64,000 nucleotides of DNA from Trichomonas vaginalis G3 (GCF_026262505.1 NC_067207.1:30286082-30350081), one strand, 5' to 3'; positions 20,357 to 31,287 are shown, counted from the stretch's first letter. The notes: a model not told the origin generated them from the letters alone. Numbers and translations are program-made.

Positions 20357-21625
20357 ATGATGAATCAAACAATTTCTGCTTTAGTCATACAGTCCCTAGC
20401 AAAATCTCCGCTACTATTAAGTTCTAGGGCCACATTTCAGAAGAATATCCAATTTGACAAAGTTATTGCCAATAATTTTGTTTCAAATTTCTTCAAAACT
20501 TGTAATACCCGCGATAACATTCAATTTAAATCATCGAAATTCAATAAATTCCTCAATTCTGCGATTTCTTTCCAATCAATTAGCCTCTATAACATATCTT
20601 TTACGAATGGATACTCATATAATGGCGATAGCGTTCTAAATATCACTCGGTGCACATTTACAAAGTGCTCAAATGTTGGTGGCATAGGCGGTGCCGTCTC
20701 AATTCCTTTCCCACAAGATTCATATCCACAAATTCAAGTTCATCAGTGTATATTCCGCGATTGCCGTTCAGACCGTGGTGGTGCTCTGTTCATCGGCGGC
20801 ACCAAAGTCGACCTCTCAGAAACATGCATTAGTCGTTGTATTGGTGATAATGCACATCATGCAGTTGCTGCTTACACTACAAGTAAGAAATGTCCATCGA
20901 CTACTACATTATGCTCCATCTTCTGCTGTCCAAACAATTACACAGGTGGAGATAACGTCATTTCAGTTTTTCGAAACTCTCCTATTATTGCAAGTACGAA
21001 TTCTACATACAACCGTTTTCACGGTGATGGTTGCTTTGTTGCATCTATTGGATTAGAGAAAGTTATGGTTAGTTACAGTTTTTTTGGTTATAATCTTGGT
21101 GATGACGGTTTTTACTCACTTGGATCTAATTTAACACGTTTATTCCGTTTACAAGTTTTCAACAATACTGTTGATTCCATGTTTGTCTCATGTAATCAAG
21201 ATAATTCCAAGAAACATATTATTTATTTAGTTTATACAGAGATTGAACGTAGTAACTACGATAACAGATCTATTTCACATAAACTGAATATCAAATACAA
21301 CATTAATATCATTAATTGTCGTATTGACAGAGATACCGCCGTCAAAGTTAAAAAAGATGCTATCAGTATCTCCGCATCAGGTATTCTTGAACAACGTAAT
21401 GTCTTAACATCATTCTTCTATGATCGTGAATGCGAATTCAACCTTGTTCCTTCACTAACACGTATGAAAGGAAGTGATATGAAAATCAGTTATCCATACA
21501 TTCTAATTCCTATCACCATTGTTGCAGGCATCATCCCATTTGTCCTCATCTTCATTTCCATCCGTTCTAAAGCACTTCAAGAAGAGTGGATGCTTGCACA
21601 ACAAGATTATATGAAAACTACTTAA
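20357..21625 (+). CDS. Pmp-like beta-helix type-I membrane protein
   Basis: Protein of 422 residues. Residues about 90-300 hold degenerate beta-helix turns with GGAV and RGGALF blocks and Cys-rich F-x-x-C steps, as in trichomonad proteins related to chlamydial polymorphic membrane proteins. A hydrophobic segment at about 381-400 (YILIPITIVAGIIPFVLIFI) is followed by a short 22-residue cytoplasmic tail. The N-terminus is only weakly hydrophobic and shorter than usual, so the 5' end may be a shortened form of a larger gene. Surface location and adhesion are the roles proposed for the family. Confidence 0.7.
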   Translation: MMNQTISALVIQSLAKSPLLLSSRATFQKNIQFDKVIANNFVSNFFKTCNTRDNIQFKSSKFNKFLNSAISFQSISLYNISFTNGYSYNGDSVLNITRCTFTKCSNVGGIGGAVSIPFPQDSYPQIQVHQCIFRDCRSDRGGALFIGGTKVDLSETCISRCIGDNAHHAVAAYTTSKKCPSTTTLCSIFCCPNNYTGGDNVISVFRNSPIIASTNSTYNRFHGDGCFVASIGLEKVMVSYSFFGYNLGDDGFYSLGSNLTRLFRLQVFNNTVDSMFVSCNQDNSKKHIIYLVYTEIERSNYDNRSISHKLNIKYNINIINCRIDRDTAVKVKKDAISISASGILEQRNVLTSFFYDRECEFNLVPSLTRMKGSDMKISYPYILIPITIVAGIIPFVLIFISIRSKALQEEWMLAQQDYMKTT

Positions 21626-21708
21626 CATACATATCTTTAATATTTTTTTTCTTTTATCAATGTTAAATATCTATGTCTTTATTTCTATTCAGTTCACTTT
21701 TTTTAGGG

Positions 21709-21799
21709 TGCACTTACGCCCCTATGACTTAGCCTATGACAATGGTGCTTCACCCCAGTTGTCAAAAATTTGAATTAAAGTCAGATGGGCGTAAGTGCA
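21709..21799. repeat. 91-bp imperfect palindrome (MITE-like)
   Basis: The left arm TGCACTTACGCCC is repeated in reverse as GGGCGTAAGTGCA at the right, with further matching (TATGACTTA / TAAAGTCAGA). A TGTCACTTTT word follows at 21830. Confidence 0.7.
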
Positions 21800-21965
21800 G
21801 CTTTTTTTTGAAATTTTTTTGTCAAGTTGTCACTTTTTTATTCCAAATAAATGCTCATATCTCACTCAGCATTGAGTATTCAGAACCTAATCATAACAGG
21901 GATACCTCACTCTCTGTTAAGTAAATTGTACAAACAATTCATATTTTTCGAATCTCAAATCAATT

Positions 21966-22958
21966 TTGAAAAGTGCAAGAAATTTCAACTGGGTTGATTA
22001 TTTTGGAGCGAAAGATAAAGTCACACAAACAAATAATGGAACATCATTCGTTGATACTACAGATTCTAACAATTATTACGTTTTTATTTGCATATTTGAA
22101 GAATGCAAAGAAACAGGTGCAATTTATATCAAAAGATTTAACGATATCTGCACATTACTTGAAGACAACACATTTACTAAATGCCAATCCACTTCAGAAG
22201 GTGGATCCGTTTACTATGACTGCCCTCAGTTTGGACAGTTTGTTCAACAACGAAATTCTTATTCTGAATCAATAGCAAGTTATTATATGTCATTTTATCA
22301 ATGGGTTAAATCTTCTCCTGATTATAAAAACTACGCTTTTCAAATTTCAGTTTCAAAATGCGGAGAAAGTGAATCAAAAGGATGGTATGCATTTGATATT
22401 GCATGGGGTGATCTACGTTTTGAGAATAACAACATCACTTACAACAAATGCAGTCGATGTTCATCAATAGATAGTGCCCTTGATGGAAAATCAAGTACAT
22501 GTAATTTCTCAACATTCAGAGAAAACAACCAAACTGGAAGTAGCTCTCTTGTATTTATCAGTAGTACTAATTCATATATACAAGCAGTTTCTTATTTCAA
22601 TGTTATTGGAAATAAATGCAATACAAACAGTAACCAAGTTCTATTTTTTTGTAATTACAATACTAATGTTGATCACTGCGTATTTTTAAATAACACTGCA
22701 GCATATATGTTTGATATTTCTTATAAAGGTTACACATTGACTATTACTGATTCATGTATTCAATCAAAGTCAACAACAAGTACAGGAGGAATTGTCACAT
22801 TTCAAAGAACAAATCAAATTAATTATGATTTTTATCAAATTCCAAGTTTTTATACAGAATTTTGTTTCATGACACCAAAACCAAAACCAAAACGAATCAC
22901 AGTTTTATTACCTTATTTATCCAAATTTGCAGAAAAATCATCAAATTTTATTTCATAG
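21966..22958 (+). CDS. Beta-helix family protein, copy 1 (no ATG start)
   Basis: Open frame of 330 codons whose first plausible start is TTG. The in-frame sequence upstream reaches a stop at 21918 without any ATG. It is a paralogue of 38004-38963 and 40894-41868. Shared blocks are FVQQRN near residue 90, CNFSTFREN near 180, NVIGNKC, NVDHCVFLNNTAAYMF and LTITDS, all Asn/Cys-rich steps typical of right-handed beta-helices. There is no signal peptide or membrane segment, so it may be a 5'-truncated relative of the Pmp-like surface proteins. All three copies start at the same TTG, so either the start is non-standard or the family spread from an already truncated parent. Confidence 0.6.
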   Translation: MKSARNFNWVDYFGAKDKVTQTNNGTSFVDTTDSNNYYVFICIFEECKETGAIYIKRFNDICTLLEDNTFTKCQSTSEGGSVYYDCPQFGQFVQQRNSYSESIASYYMSFYQWVKSSPDYKNYAFQISVSKCGESESKGWYAFDIAWGDLRFENNNITYNKCSRCSSIDSALDGKSSTCNFSTFRENNQTGSSSLVFISSTNSYIQAVSYFNVIGNKCNTNSNQVLFFCNYNTNVDHCVFLNNTAAYMFDISYKGYTLTITDSCIQSKSTTSTGGIVTFQRTNQINYDFYQIPSFYTEFCFMTPKPKPKRITVLLPYLSKFAEKSSNFIS

Positions 22959-22989
22959 TTCCAAAAGCTGAAAAATATAGGCAAAAAAA

Positions 22990-24444
22990 TTACAATTTTG
23001 GAGCAGGTTTCTTCTCCTTGATTAATATCGTAGACTTTTGAGTTCCAGAGAGTCCTTGTAAAATGTTTGAAAACACGATTACCATTGCAACAGGTCTTAT
23101 CGAATTTGTATTTGTTTTTGATGATCCAGGAATCGAGTGAGAGAGCAAGAATTGTTTCTCACTCCTCAAAATTGAGAGTTTGCTTCTCAATGAACCGAAA
23201 CCGAGATCACCAATGAACTGTTCCTCGATTGTCAATCTTATGTCTTTGTCTTTCTGTCCTTGTGGAGACATGTCTGATATCTGTCTGAACAAAGACATTC
23301 CCCATCTACTCCATTCAAGGAGTTCTTCCTGTGATGACTGAAGACGTTCGTTGTCTCTCATAGTTCTCTCTGTCTGTGTCTGTATTCTCTCATTCTCTGA
23401 TTGAATTGCACTGCACTTGTCATCGAGCTTTGCAATTTTAGATCTCATGTCTGAAAATACATCTGAAAGATGTTTGTCTGTTCCTTCAATACGTAAAACT
23501 TTTCTGAGGTATAAAGCATCCTGTGTTACTTTCGCTGTTTCTGAATTCATAATTTCGTTGACAAATCTGTATGCACTATCAATTAATTCGTCGTCATCTT
23601 CTGGTAAACTCTTGATATCGAAACCAGAGATTTTTGCAATTCCTTCTCTGAACTTGTTTCTAAGATCTGAAAATGACTTGTTATAACCATCAATCTTTGA
23701 TGATGTTGAAATATTGAGAGATGCAATCTTGGCTGAGTTGTTTGAACGTTCTGTTTCAAGATTCGTCTTCAAGTCTTCGTTATTGATTGTTAATGTTCGC
23801 AATTGAACTTTCAATTTAGAGATTTCTGTTTTAAGTCGAATGTTTTCGTCACTTAATATATCTTTCTCTTTGTTAATATTTGTGACTTTCTCTCGTTCTT
23901 GTTTCAAGTCATTATGCAATGCAACAATGGATGTGCCATATTGTGATGCCAATGAATCTGTTCGCTTTCGAACTTCAATGATGACATCGTTGTTCTTTGA
24001 TTCGGCTGAAAGAGCACGAGATTTGTAAATTGATGTTTTAGATTTCTCACGGTTAAGTTTATCAATAAGTTTATGGACATCATCGTGTGCTTGTTCAATA
24101 ATGCCTGAAAGTTCTTTCTTGCATTTTGTTAATTCAAGTTCTAATGATTTCTTTTCTGATGTAACTTTTTCAAGTTCATCTAAAACTGTTGTTAATTTTT
24201 CTTTGTTCGTCAAATCTTCTGAATAACTTTTGTCACTGATTTTAGAGAGTTCTGCATTTTGTAATTCAAGTTCTTCGATTTTAGATTTGTACATCTCGTC
24301 TTCTTCTGCTTTCTTCTGGGTAAGATCATTGAATTGTTCTTTAGCTAATGAAAGTTCGTTATCTAAAATACAAATTAATTTGTTGAATTTGTTGCAAAAT
24401 TTGTTTCGTTCTTTCTTGCACTGTCTTAATTCAAGCTTTAACAA
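22990..24444 (-). CDS. Coiled-coil protein (5' end uncertain)
   Basis: Open frame of 484 codons. About residues 1-260 and 320-400 are coiled coil, separated by a less helical block with LPEDDDELIDSAYRFVNEI. The C-terminal 90 residues are non-coiled with GFGSLRSKLSILRSEKQFL. The frame opens with TTG at 24444. The first ATG is at 24294 (434 residues), yet coiled-coil sequence continues upstream of it until a stop, so the 5' end may be lost. Such proteins are numerous in Trichomonas and usually unassigned. It is transcribed divergently from the CK1 gene, about 130 bases away. Confidence 0.6.
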   Translation of the reverse strand: MLKLELRQCKKERNKFCNKFNKLICILDNELSLAKEQFNDLTQKKAEEDEMYKSKIEELELQNAELSKISDKSYSEDLTNKEKLTTVLDELEKVTSEKKSLELELTKCKKELSGIIEQAHDDVHKLIDKLNREKSKTSIYKSRALSAESKNNDVIIEVRKRTDSLASQYGTSIVALHNDLKQEREKVTNINKEKDILSDENIRLKTEISKLKVQLRTLTINNEDLKTNLETERSNNSAKIASLNISTSSKIDGYNKSFSDLRNKFREGIAKISGFDIKSLPEDDDELIDSAYRFVNEIMNSETAKVTQDALYLRKVLRIEGTDKHLSDVFSDMRSKIAKLDDKCSAIQSENERIQTQTERTMRDNERLQSSQEELLEWSRWGMSLFRQISDMSPQGQKDKDIRLTIEEQFIGDLGFGSLRSKLSILRSEKQFLLSHSIPGSSKTNTNSIRPVAMVIVFSNILQGLSGTQKSTILIKEKKPAPKL

Positions 24445-24570
24445 GACTGTGATATTGTCTTCAATACTTTGTTATTGATTAAATATAACTTCAATTGAAT
24501 AACTCTAAGAACCTTTTTTTTATAAAAAAAAGTAACATAAAAAAGTGACGTATTTTTTTCCTCAATTTTT

Positions 24571-26430
24571 ATGGAGGATTTCTCAGGAGTCGAATTTAAA
24601 ATCCTCCAAAAAATTGGGCAGGGAAGTTTTGGCAAGATATATGTTGTCGAACATCCAGTCACAAAACAGAAATACGCGATGAAATTAGAAAGTTTCGACG
24701 TCCGAGTTCCACAAGTCTTATATGAAGGCCAAATGTATAACATCCTGGCAGGTGGCCCTGGTATTCCACATATTTATTCAATAAGTTCAAACGAAAAAGG
24801 AAATTACATTGTTATCGACTTACTTGGCAAATCTCTTGAGTCATTATTGAATATCTGTCATCGCAAACCATCATTGAAGACAGTTCTTATGCTTGCCGAT
24901 CAAATGATTGCTTCGATTGAATTTTTACATTCAAAAGGTTTTATTCATCGCGATATTAAGCCGGATAACTTCATTATTGGCTTAGGACGAAATTCTAATA
25001 GACTTTTCATGATTGATTTCGGTCTTTCAAAAAGATACAAAAATCCAACTACAGGAGAACATATTCCATACAGAGAAGGATTGTCATTATCAGGCACAGC
25101 TAGGTACGCATCAATTCCTGCATTAACAGGCGTTGAACAGTCGAGAAGAGATGATTTGGAAGGATTAGCGTATGTTTTGATTTATTTACTCAAAGGAAGT
25201 CTTCCATGGCAAGGAATAAACTGTACTGATAAATTTGAGAAGCATTACAGGATCGCAGGAGCAAAAATTTCAGTTCAATTAACAGAATTATGTTCAGGTC
25301 TTCCAGGTGAGTTCAGACACTTCTTAGAATACGCGCGAGGTTTAGATTTCTACGAAACACCAGAATATTCACGTTACAGAGACATGTTTCGTCGATTATT
25401 TGAATCTAAAGGTTATAAATACGATTACATCTACGATTGGGACATTGCAAAAGAAGACAAATATGATGTAACCGTTGCCAGTTCATGTTCAAGCTCAGGA
25501 GGAGCTCCTCCAAAGTTATTTTACAAACGACACCATTTTGCAGTTGATTCTATTGATAGTCGTGCAGCATATACTCGTTTGGATGACGATGACCAACAAA
25601 ACACCCCTGATTTCGATAAAAAAGAAAATCATCATAAAAATTATCCAGAAAATCTCATGAAAGCTATCGAAAAGTATGGATTGAAAGTATCACCAAAGAA
25701 ATCAGCAAAAGATAATGCTGAAAAACCTAAAAAACAATATGAAAAAGAAAATTTCAAAGAAGAAGCTAAAGAAGAATCCAAAAAGCATCGAACACATCAT
25801 AAAAGTCATCAGAAGTCATCAAACAGTCGCTCAAATCCAGAAAAAATCAGTAGTAGCCAAAATTCAAACTCGAATTCGAAACCAATTAAAGAATCATCCA
25901 GTAGCAACAGTAAATCATCGAAGAAGAAGTCCAGTGATTACAAAGATAAAGGAAAACCATTAGTTCCTTCATCAGATCTCGAAAGATTTTATCAAAAACC
26001 TAAAAAAGAGAAAGGATCAATTGGGTCAAGACATAAACCAATAATAGAACATCATGAGCCTCCGAAACCATCCAGAAAAGCTAAGTATGATGATGATTTC
26101 GAACATGATGCAATTTTGAATGCAGTAAACTCATTACAGAAGATGAAAGAAGAAGGTTTCCTTGATGAACCACCAGCTAAAGTCCCAGAACAGCTCAAGC
26201 TCCAAAGAAATTCCTCAAATAGAAAATCACCTCAAAAATTAATTGACCAAGGACCTCGGGAGATCACAAATTCTGCTGATTTGAGGAAGGCAATAAGAGA
26301 AAACATAAAACTCAGAAGAAAAGAAGAAATAATGAACTCAACACCTGTAATTTCATTGAATTACAGGGATGATAATGATAATGATGATACTAGAAGGCAT
26401 AGGCATCATTCTAGTAGACATCATAACTAA
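24571..26430 (+). CDS. CK1-family serine/threonine protein kinase with long basic tail
   Basis: The kinase domain spans residues 9-290: glycine loop GQGSFG (16-21), Lys38, catalytic HRDIKPDN (Asp128), DFG (Asp149), and the CK1-specific SGTARYAS and RRDDLE blocks. All catalytic residues are present, so it should be active. After about residue 300 comes a 320-residue tail rich in Ser, Lys and Glu with no domain. The last 25 residues are Asp/Asn then His/Arg-rich. CK1 kinases are greatly expanded in Trichomonas. A cytosolic or nuclear regulatory role is expected, but the substrate is unknown. The ATG is the first of the frame and lies just after CCTCAATTTTT, an imperfect initiator. Confidence 0.92.
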   Translation: MEDFSGVEFKILQKIGQGSFGKIYVVEHPVTKQKYAMKLESFDVRVPQVLYEGQMYNILAGGPGIPHIYSISSNEKGNYIVIDLLGKSLESLLNICHRKPSLKTVLMLADQMIASIEFLHSKGFIHRDIKPDNFIIGLGRNSNRLFMIDFGLSKRYKNPTTGEHIPYREGLSLSGTARYASIPALTGVEQSRRDDLEGLAYVLIYLLKGSLPWQGINCTDKFEKHYRIAGAKISVQLTELCSGLPGEFRHFLEYARGLDFYETPEYSRYRDMFRRLFESKGYKYDYIYDWDIAKEDKYDVTVASSCSSSGGAPPKLFYKRHHFAVDSIDSRAAYTRLDDDDQQNTPDFDKKENHHKNYPENLMKAIEKYGLKVSPKKSAKDNAEKPKKQYEKENFKEEAKEESKKHRTHHKSHQKSSNSRSNPEKISSSQNSNSNSKPIKESSSSNSKSSKKKSSDYKDKGKPLVPSSDLERFYQKPKKEKGSIGSRHKPIIEHHEPPKPSRKAKYDDDFEHDAILNAVNSLQKMKEEGFLDEPPAKVPEQLKLQRNSSNRKSPQKLIDQGPREITNSADLRKAIRENIKLRRKEEIMNSTPVISLNYRDDNDNDDTRRHRHHSSRHHN

Positions 26431-26943
26431 TATTTTATAGCATATTTAATTTGTGTTATAAACATTTGTATTTTTATTCGGTATTGTTAAATATCATCAT
26501 TTTTCGTATGTTATCAATGAATGTTTTATCACTCTTATCATTATGCAATCATTTTCCAAAATTTTATTTCAATTTTCACGAAAAATGCTATTTTTATAAG
26601 AATTTATTGTATAAATATGTACAATATAAATTTTTATTCTTTGTTCTTTGGTTATGCCTCATTGAAACGCATTCTAGATCCTTTTGGAATCAATGAAATT
26701 TGGGAAAGATTATTTTTTTATGAGGGTTGTTTTAAAATTATATATAATATCGCCTAACAATAGCAAAGTAAAGAATAATAATATCAATTTTGGGGATCAT
26801 TTTTCAAAATTCAATGACATTTTTCCCATTGTTCAAAAACAATTATCATATGGTATTGAATCGAAATATTTATGTTGCATAAAATGAGAGAGCTCTCAAA
26901 AATAAAAAATTGAAAAGATTGACAGAAAAATATTTTCCCCACA
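26431..26943. other. Intergenic, nothing recognised
   Basis: AT-rich sequence between the kinase and the next gene. Open stretches here are short and have no recognisable protein character. Confidence 0.6.
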
Positions 26944-26948
26944 TCATT
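26944..26948 (+). promoter_or_regulatory. Possible initiator of the CMD-like gene
   Basis: TCATT fits TCA(C/T)(A/T), with +1 about 33 bases before the ATG. That is farther than usual, hence the low confidence. Confidence 0.35.
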
Positions 26949-26978
26949 TTTACATTAGAAAGCTAATATTTTTAGCAT

Positions 26979-27737
26979 ATGAGTAACTATAAAGAAGTCT
27001 TAGATGAACTTGAACACAATGACCCAGAGTATTTTGAGTTTTTCTATAGATTTGAAAAACTTGTTCAATCCGAAACAAAAATTGACGAAAAGAATCGCTA
27101 CCTTGGAATTCTCGGATCACTTATTGGATCTAAGTCAATTGACTACTACCCCTATATCATTGAACAAGTTTTAACCAAAATATTGACACCACAAGAAATT
27201 AAAGAAGTTTTATATGAAGCTGCTTTCATATTAGGAGCTTCAACTGTTTATCCATTCTTAAAAGTAACAAATGACATATTCAAGCAGCACAACATTAACC
27301 TGCCTCTTGAAAACCAATGCAAAGTTTCTCCTGAAGAAGCATTAAAGAAAGGCATCGAGAAACAGAAGGAATCTTTTGGTCCGGGAATGGAAGATTTCCA
27401 CACAAAAGGTCCAATGAACAAATGGGTTGTTACATTCATGTACGGACAGCTCTACACACGCGAAGTCCTTACTGTTAAACAGCGTGAGATTGTTATCACA
27501 TGTATTTTCATTGGATACGGTGATGCTACACCACAGTTCTTACAGCACGTGAAAGCATTGACTAATTTAGGTCATGGAAAATGGGATTTGATTCAGATGA
27601 TTCTTTCACTTGTTCCCTATATAGGCTATCCAAGAACATTCAATGCACTTAGAGCTATTAATGAAGCTGTTCCAGATCCGTTATATATGAAAGTGATGAA
27701 ATTTGCTAAGGGAATGTATGGAAGCATTTTTGGATAA
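26979..27737 (+). CDS. Carboxymuconolactone decarboxylase (CMD)-like protein
   Basis: Protein of 252 residues with two alpha-helical CMD-type repeats, about residues 38-105 (LTPQEIKEVLYEAAFILG) and 160-235 (LTVKQREIVITCIFIGYGD...FLQHVKALTNLG). AhpD-type CMD proteins carry a Cys-x-x-Cys pair and a His for peroxidase-linked thiol chemistry. I see no such pair here, so a redox role is doubtful. The family is mainly prokaryotic, so an origin by lateral transfer is plausible. The gene is complete and stands alone, with no operon-like partner. Confidence 0.7.
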   Translation: MSNYKEVLDELEHNDPEYFEFFYRFEKLVQSETKIDEKNRYLGILGSLIGSKSIDYYPYIIEQVLTKILTPQEIKEVLYEAAFILGASTVYPFLKVTNDIFKQHNINLPLENQCKVSPEEALKKGIEKQKESFGPGMEDFHTKGPMNKWVVTFMYGQLYTREVLTVKQREIVITCIFIGYGDATPQFLQHVKALTNLGHGKWDLIQMILSLVPYIGYPRTFNALRAINEAVPDPLYMKVMKFAKGMYGSIFG

Positions 27738-28041
27738 AAGTAAAAATTCTTTATTAGATTATTTAGAATATATAGATGTTTAAAATTTTCTTTGAATTCG
27801 CTTCATTTGTATATAAGTTCAAGATGATACTTAAATTTCAATCTCAATTTTAAAAATTTTATCTTTATTTGAAGGAAATAATCTATATTATGATAGCCTA
27901 ATATGCGTTCATTGATGTTGCCTTTATTCAAACAGTGACTTGAGCAATGGTAGTTTCTTTCCGCGAATGATTTGATTTTAATTTATTTGGGGGAGAGTAA
28001 TCAGATAATAGAGGTATCTTGTAAACTTCAGAAATTTAAAA
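27738..28041. other. Intergenic, nothing recognised
   Basis: About 300 AT-rich bases with no repeat, gene or clear initiator. Confidence 0.6.
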
Positions 28042-28917
28042 ATGAGTGGCGAAAAAGATTCTTTGCTAGAGCTCTTAGATCCACCTTTTCCTTTAGTTTA
28101 CAAAGGAATATTGCCACCAGATAATCATTTTCAAATGAAAAAATCAAGATTAAGCAGAGAATGCGCTGTTTGTGAAAGAGTTTTCTCTGTATTCTTTTGG
28201 ATGTATAATGGAGTTCCATATAAAACTTATATATGTCAAATATGTGCAAAAGCAGCTAATGTTTGCCAGTGTTCTTTATTAGATTTAGACATTGGAATTC
28301 CAGTTATAGTCAGAAACAAGTTATTAAAAATGCAGCAAGGTGATTTCACTTCTAAGTACAAAAGATGGTATAACAACAGACTTGTTGATCGCCAAATCGA
28401 AAACGGGGAAGAATGGATGGATGGATCTCTTCGTGACAAGGTTTTACATTTAGACCCTACAATAGTTGCTGAATGCCAACAAATTGTTAAACAAGATCCT
28501 TATCTTACTTATAAAAAAGCTACTGTTTGTCCAGATTGGCTTGCAGGAAACTGTATTTATGGTGAATCATGTTTCTTCTCACATAAATTACCTCTTCCTG
28601 GTGAAAGTAGCCCAAATTGTTCCAAATATGGAATCAGATCAAGATATCTTGGAACTCTAGATCCAAACGGTTCAATTGTCATTGATAAACTGCTTAACAT
28701 CAATCCAAATGCCTTTAAATCAAAGCAGCAAGCTCCAGAACCAGAAGAAGTTGAATTGCCAAAATTTGAAGAGAAAAGGGTTGAAAAACCTATAATGACA
28801 CTTCCTTCAAACCTTGGAGAAGCATATTCATATAGCGAACCTTTACCTTATCCATCCAAAGAAAAATACGAATTTCCTGATTTTGTCAATGGAGTATTTA
28901 AGTTACCTGATCAATAG
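28042..28917 (+). CDS. RBM22: RBM22/Ecm2-like pre-mRNA splicing factor without RRM
   Basis: Protein of 291 residues. Residues 38-90 form the family's zinc ribbon (Cys41, 44, 65, 68, 75, 77) followed by the diagnostic LLDLDIGIPVIVRN. Residues 163-181 form a perfect C-x7-C-x5-C-x3-H finger. IRSRYLGTLDPNG then matches the block linking the finger to the RRM. In yeast Ecm2/Slt11 and human RBM22 an RRM follows; here the last 90 residues are Pro/Glu-rich with no RRM motifs and the frame ends. RBM22 contacts U6 snRNA and the catalytic core, so this copy should keep the core-binding part. Trichomonads splice few introns, and a reduced factor is credible. Confidence 0.82.
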   Translation: MSGEKDSLLELLDPPFPLVYKGILPPDNHFQMKKSRLSRECAVCERVFSVFFWMYNGVPYKTYICQICAKAANVCQCSLLDLDIGIPVIVRNKLLKMQQGDFTSKYKRWYNNRLVDRQIENGEEWMDGSLRDKVLHLDPTIVAECQQIVKQDPYLTYKKATVCPDWLAGNCIYGESCFFSHKLPLPGESSPNCSKYGIRSRYLGTLDPNGSIVIDKLLNINPNAFKSKQQAPEPEEVELPKFEEKRVEKPIMTLPSNLGEAYSYSEPLPYPSKEKYEFPDFVNGVFKLPDQ

Positions 28918-29173
28918 ATTTCGTTTTGTTTGTATAAAAAATATTATATTATTATTTGAGATCAAAATATTTTTCAAATAAACTAAATCTCTTAAATCCT
29001 TACATTAACCCCTCATCACTATAATGAAATCTGTTGAATTCATATTGTTTTCATCTTCAACTGTATTTGTAGAAAGTAATATCAAAATGAAATTTGAACT
29101 CTCTAGTACTTATTGGTATTTTCCACCTTGAAATCATGATGTGTATAAAAATAACCCGCTTTCTATCTTTTCG
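28918..29173. other. Intergenic, nothing recognised
   Basis: About 255 AT-rich bases between the RBM22-like gene and the next element. Confidence 0.5.
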
Positions 29174-29182
29174 AAATTCCCA
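29174..29182. repeat. Target-site duplication, left (AAATTCCCA)
   Basis: Nine bases repeated at 31433-31441 next to inverted ends. Nine is the usual MULE length. Confidence 0.7.
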
Positions 29183-29934
29183 TAGGTTTGTACAAACTGG
29201 CACGCCTGCTGGCACACCTTTTTTGGCCAGCTGGCACGATTTTTTTAAAAAACACATTAAAAAAGTCACTTTTTGCCCCATCTAATGAGATTTTTTTTTA
29301 CAATTTTTTTCCCCTTATTTTTCAATTTAGATATGATTTTAAGCTCTCCAAATTGAAGTTTACCTGATGTTTCTTAGTTTTTATGATAATAAAATTTTGC
29401 AAAGTTGAGTTTGGATTCAATAAATTTAAGAAAATTTTATTTTACAATGAAATTATAAGAAAGGATGTTTTTATCCTATGTCAAAGAGAATACATTTGTA
29501 GATCCCGACTTTTGACATGGTTGAAAATTCCAAAAAAAATTCAAAATTTAAAAAATAATATTAAAAAATATAAATTTCATGTTAAAAAATGATTTTGAAA
29601 TTTTTTTGGAAAAATAGAATGTCATATTTTTATGTTTTATTGCTATTTTTTACGAAATCAATAAAATATTTGTTAATTTGGCTGAGATTATAAATAAAAT
29701 CTTTCTAAATCTTACAATTGATTGCTAAAATCTGTTTTATGTATTAATTGGCATTGAGATTCGTTATAAAAGAATGCGAATTAATTTGTATGAGTAAACG
29801 TATTTTGTAAAATTTCAAATTCTCTTCTCTCATTACTTACCTTAGATCTCTCAGCTTTTAGCTCTCAGATTTCGCTCATAGAACTCAGGTTTTAGTTATG
29901 TACTCATAGATGTATCATTACTGCCCGCAGATCT

Positions 29935-30702
29935 CTCATTACTACCTTACTAACCAGATCTTAACTCTCATTACTACCTTACTAACCAGATCTTAACTCT
30001 CATTACTACCTTACTAACCAGATCTTAACTCTCATTACTACCTTACTAACCAGATCTTAACTCTCATTACTACCTTACTAACCAGATCTTAACTCTCATT
30101 ACTACCTTACTAACCAGATCTTAACTCTCATTACTACCTTACTAACCAGATCTTAACTCTCATTACTACCTTACTAACCAGATCTTAACTCTCATTACTA
30201 CCTTACTAACCAGATCTTAACTCTCATTACTACCTTACTAACCAGATCTTAACTCTCATTACTACCTTACTAACCAGATCTTAACTCTCATTACTACCTT
30301 ACTAACCAGATCTTAACTCTCATTACTACCTTACTAACCAGATCTTAACTCTCATTACTACCTTACTAACCAGATCTTAACTCTCATTACTACCTTACTA
30401 ACCAGATCTTAACTCTCATTACTACCTTACTAACCAGATCTTAACTCTCATTACTACCTTACTAACCAGATCTTAACTCTCATTACTACCTTACTAACCA
30501 GATCTTAACTCTCATTACTACCTTACTAACCAGATCTTAACTCTCATTACTACCTTACTAACCAGATCTTAACTCTCATTACTACCTTACTAACCAGATC
30601 TTAACTCTCATTACTACCTTACTAACCAGATCTTAACTCTCATTACTACCTTACTAACCAGATCTTAACTCTCATTACTACCTTACTCATCAGATATCTA
30701 AT
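29935..30702. repeat. 32-bp satellite array, 24 units
   Basis: Units begin CTCATTACTACCTTACTAAC. The first starts at 29935 and the last, altered at its end, at 30671, which is exactly 23 periods later. The units look identical throughout, so the array is young or homogenised. Related words (CTCATTACTTACC) occur singly at 29830 and 30740. Confidence 0.95.
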
Positions 30703-31287
30703 TATTTACATATGATTTCTCACATCTCACTCAAGTCTCATTACTTACCCTATCTTTTTAACCTTTTCTGATAATTACTGAAATAACTAAATCCTTTTTT
30801 TAGTTTAATTCTGATATTAAATTTTTAAAATCTCTTTAATTTTTTGAACTACGCCTTTAATTTGTAATTGCCGATTTCACAGATTTGAACCATTTAATAA
30901 AATAACATTATTCAACTTAATCGTATCAAACATGGTAGTTTGATTTTCAGATCTACATTTTAAAAACCTCTTTATTATCTTGAGTTATACTTTTATTATA
31001 TAATACCTGAGTTCATAACTGAAAACTCTTAATTAGAGTACAATATTCAACTTAATCATAACAAGATTTGTTGAATTTCAAATTTGATTTATATCTTCCA
31101 TCACTTAAAACTCTCACAGCTTACAATATAAGCTAAAAAGTATATTTTCATAGTAATAAAATTAATTATTAAATTTTTTACTTTTTCCTTTCCAAAACTA
31201 GAAAAAAAGGAAGTGAAAAGGGAAAAAGAAGAAAGAAAAGAGAAAAAGAAAAAATAATAATGAGCATATTATATAATTGTGGTTATA

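Noticed and set aside
24438-24743. 101-aa minus-strand frame
   Set aside because: Overlaps the start of the CK1 kinase and shows no domain; a shadow.
29057-29592. Short frames around the left end of the 2.25-kb element
   Set aside because: They cross the element's border and have no recognisable protein features.
29935-30702. CRISPR-like array
   Set aside because: The 32-bp units are directly adjacent with no spacers, so it is a satellite.
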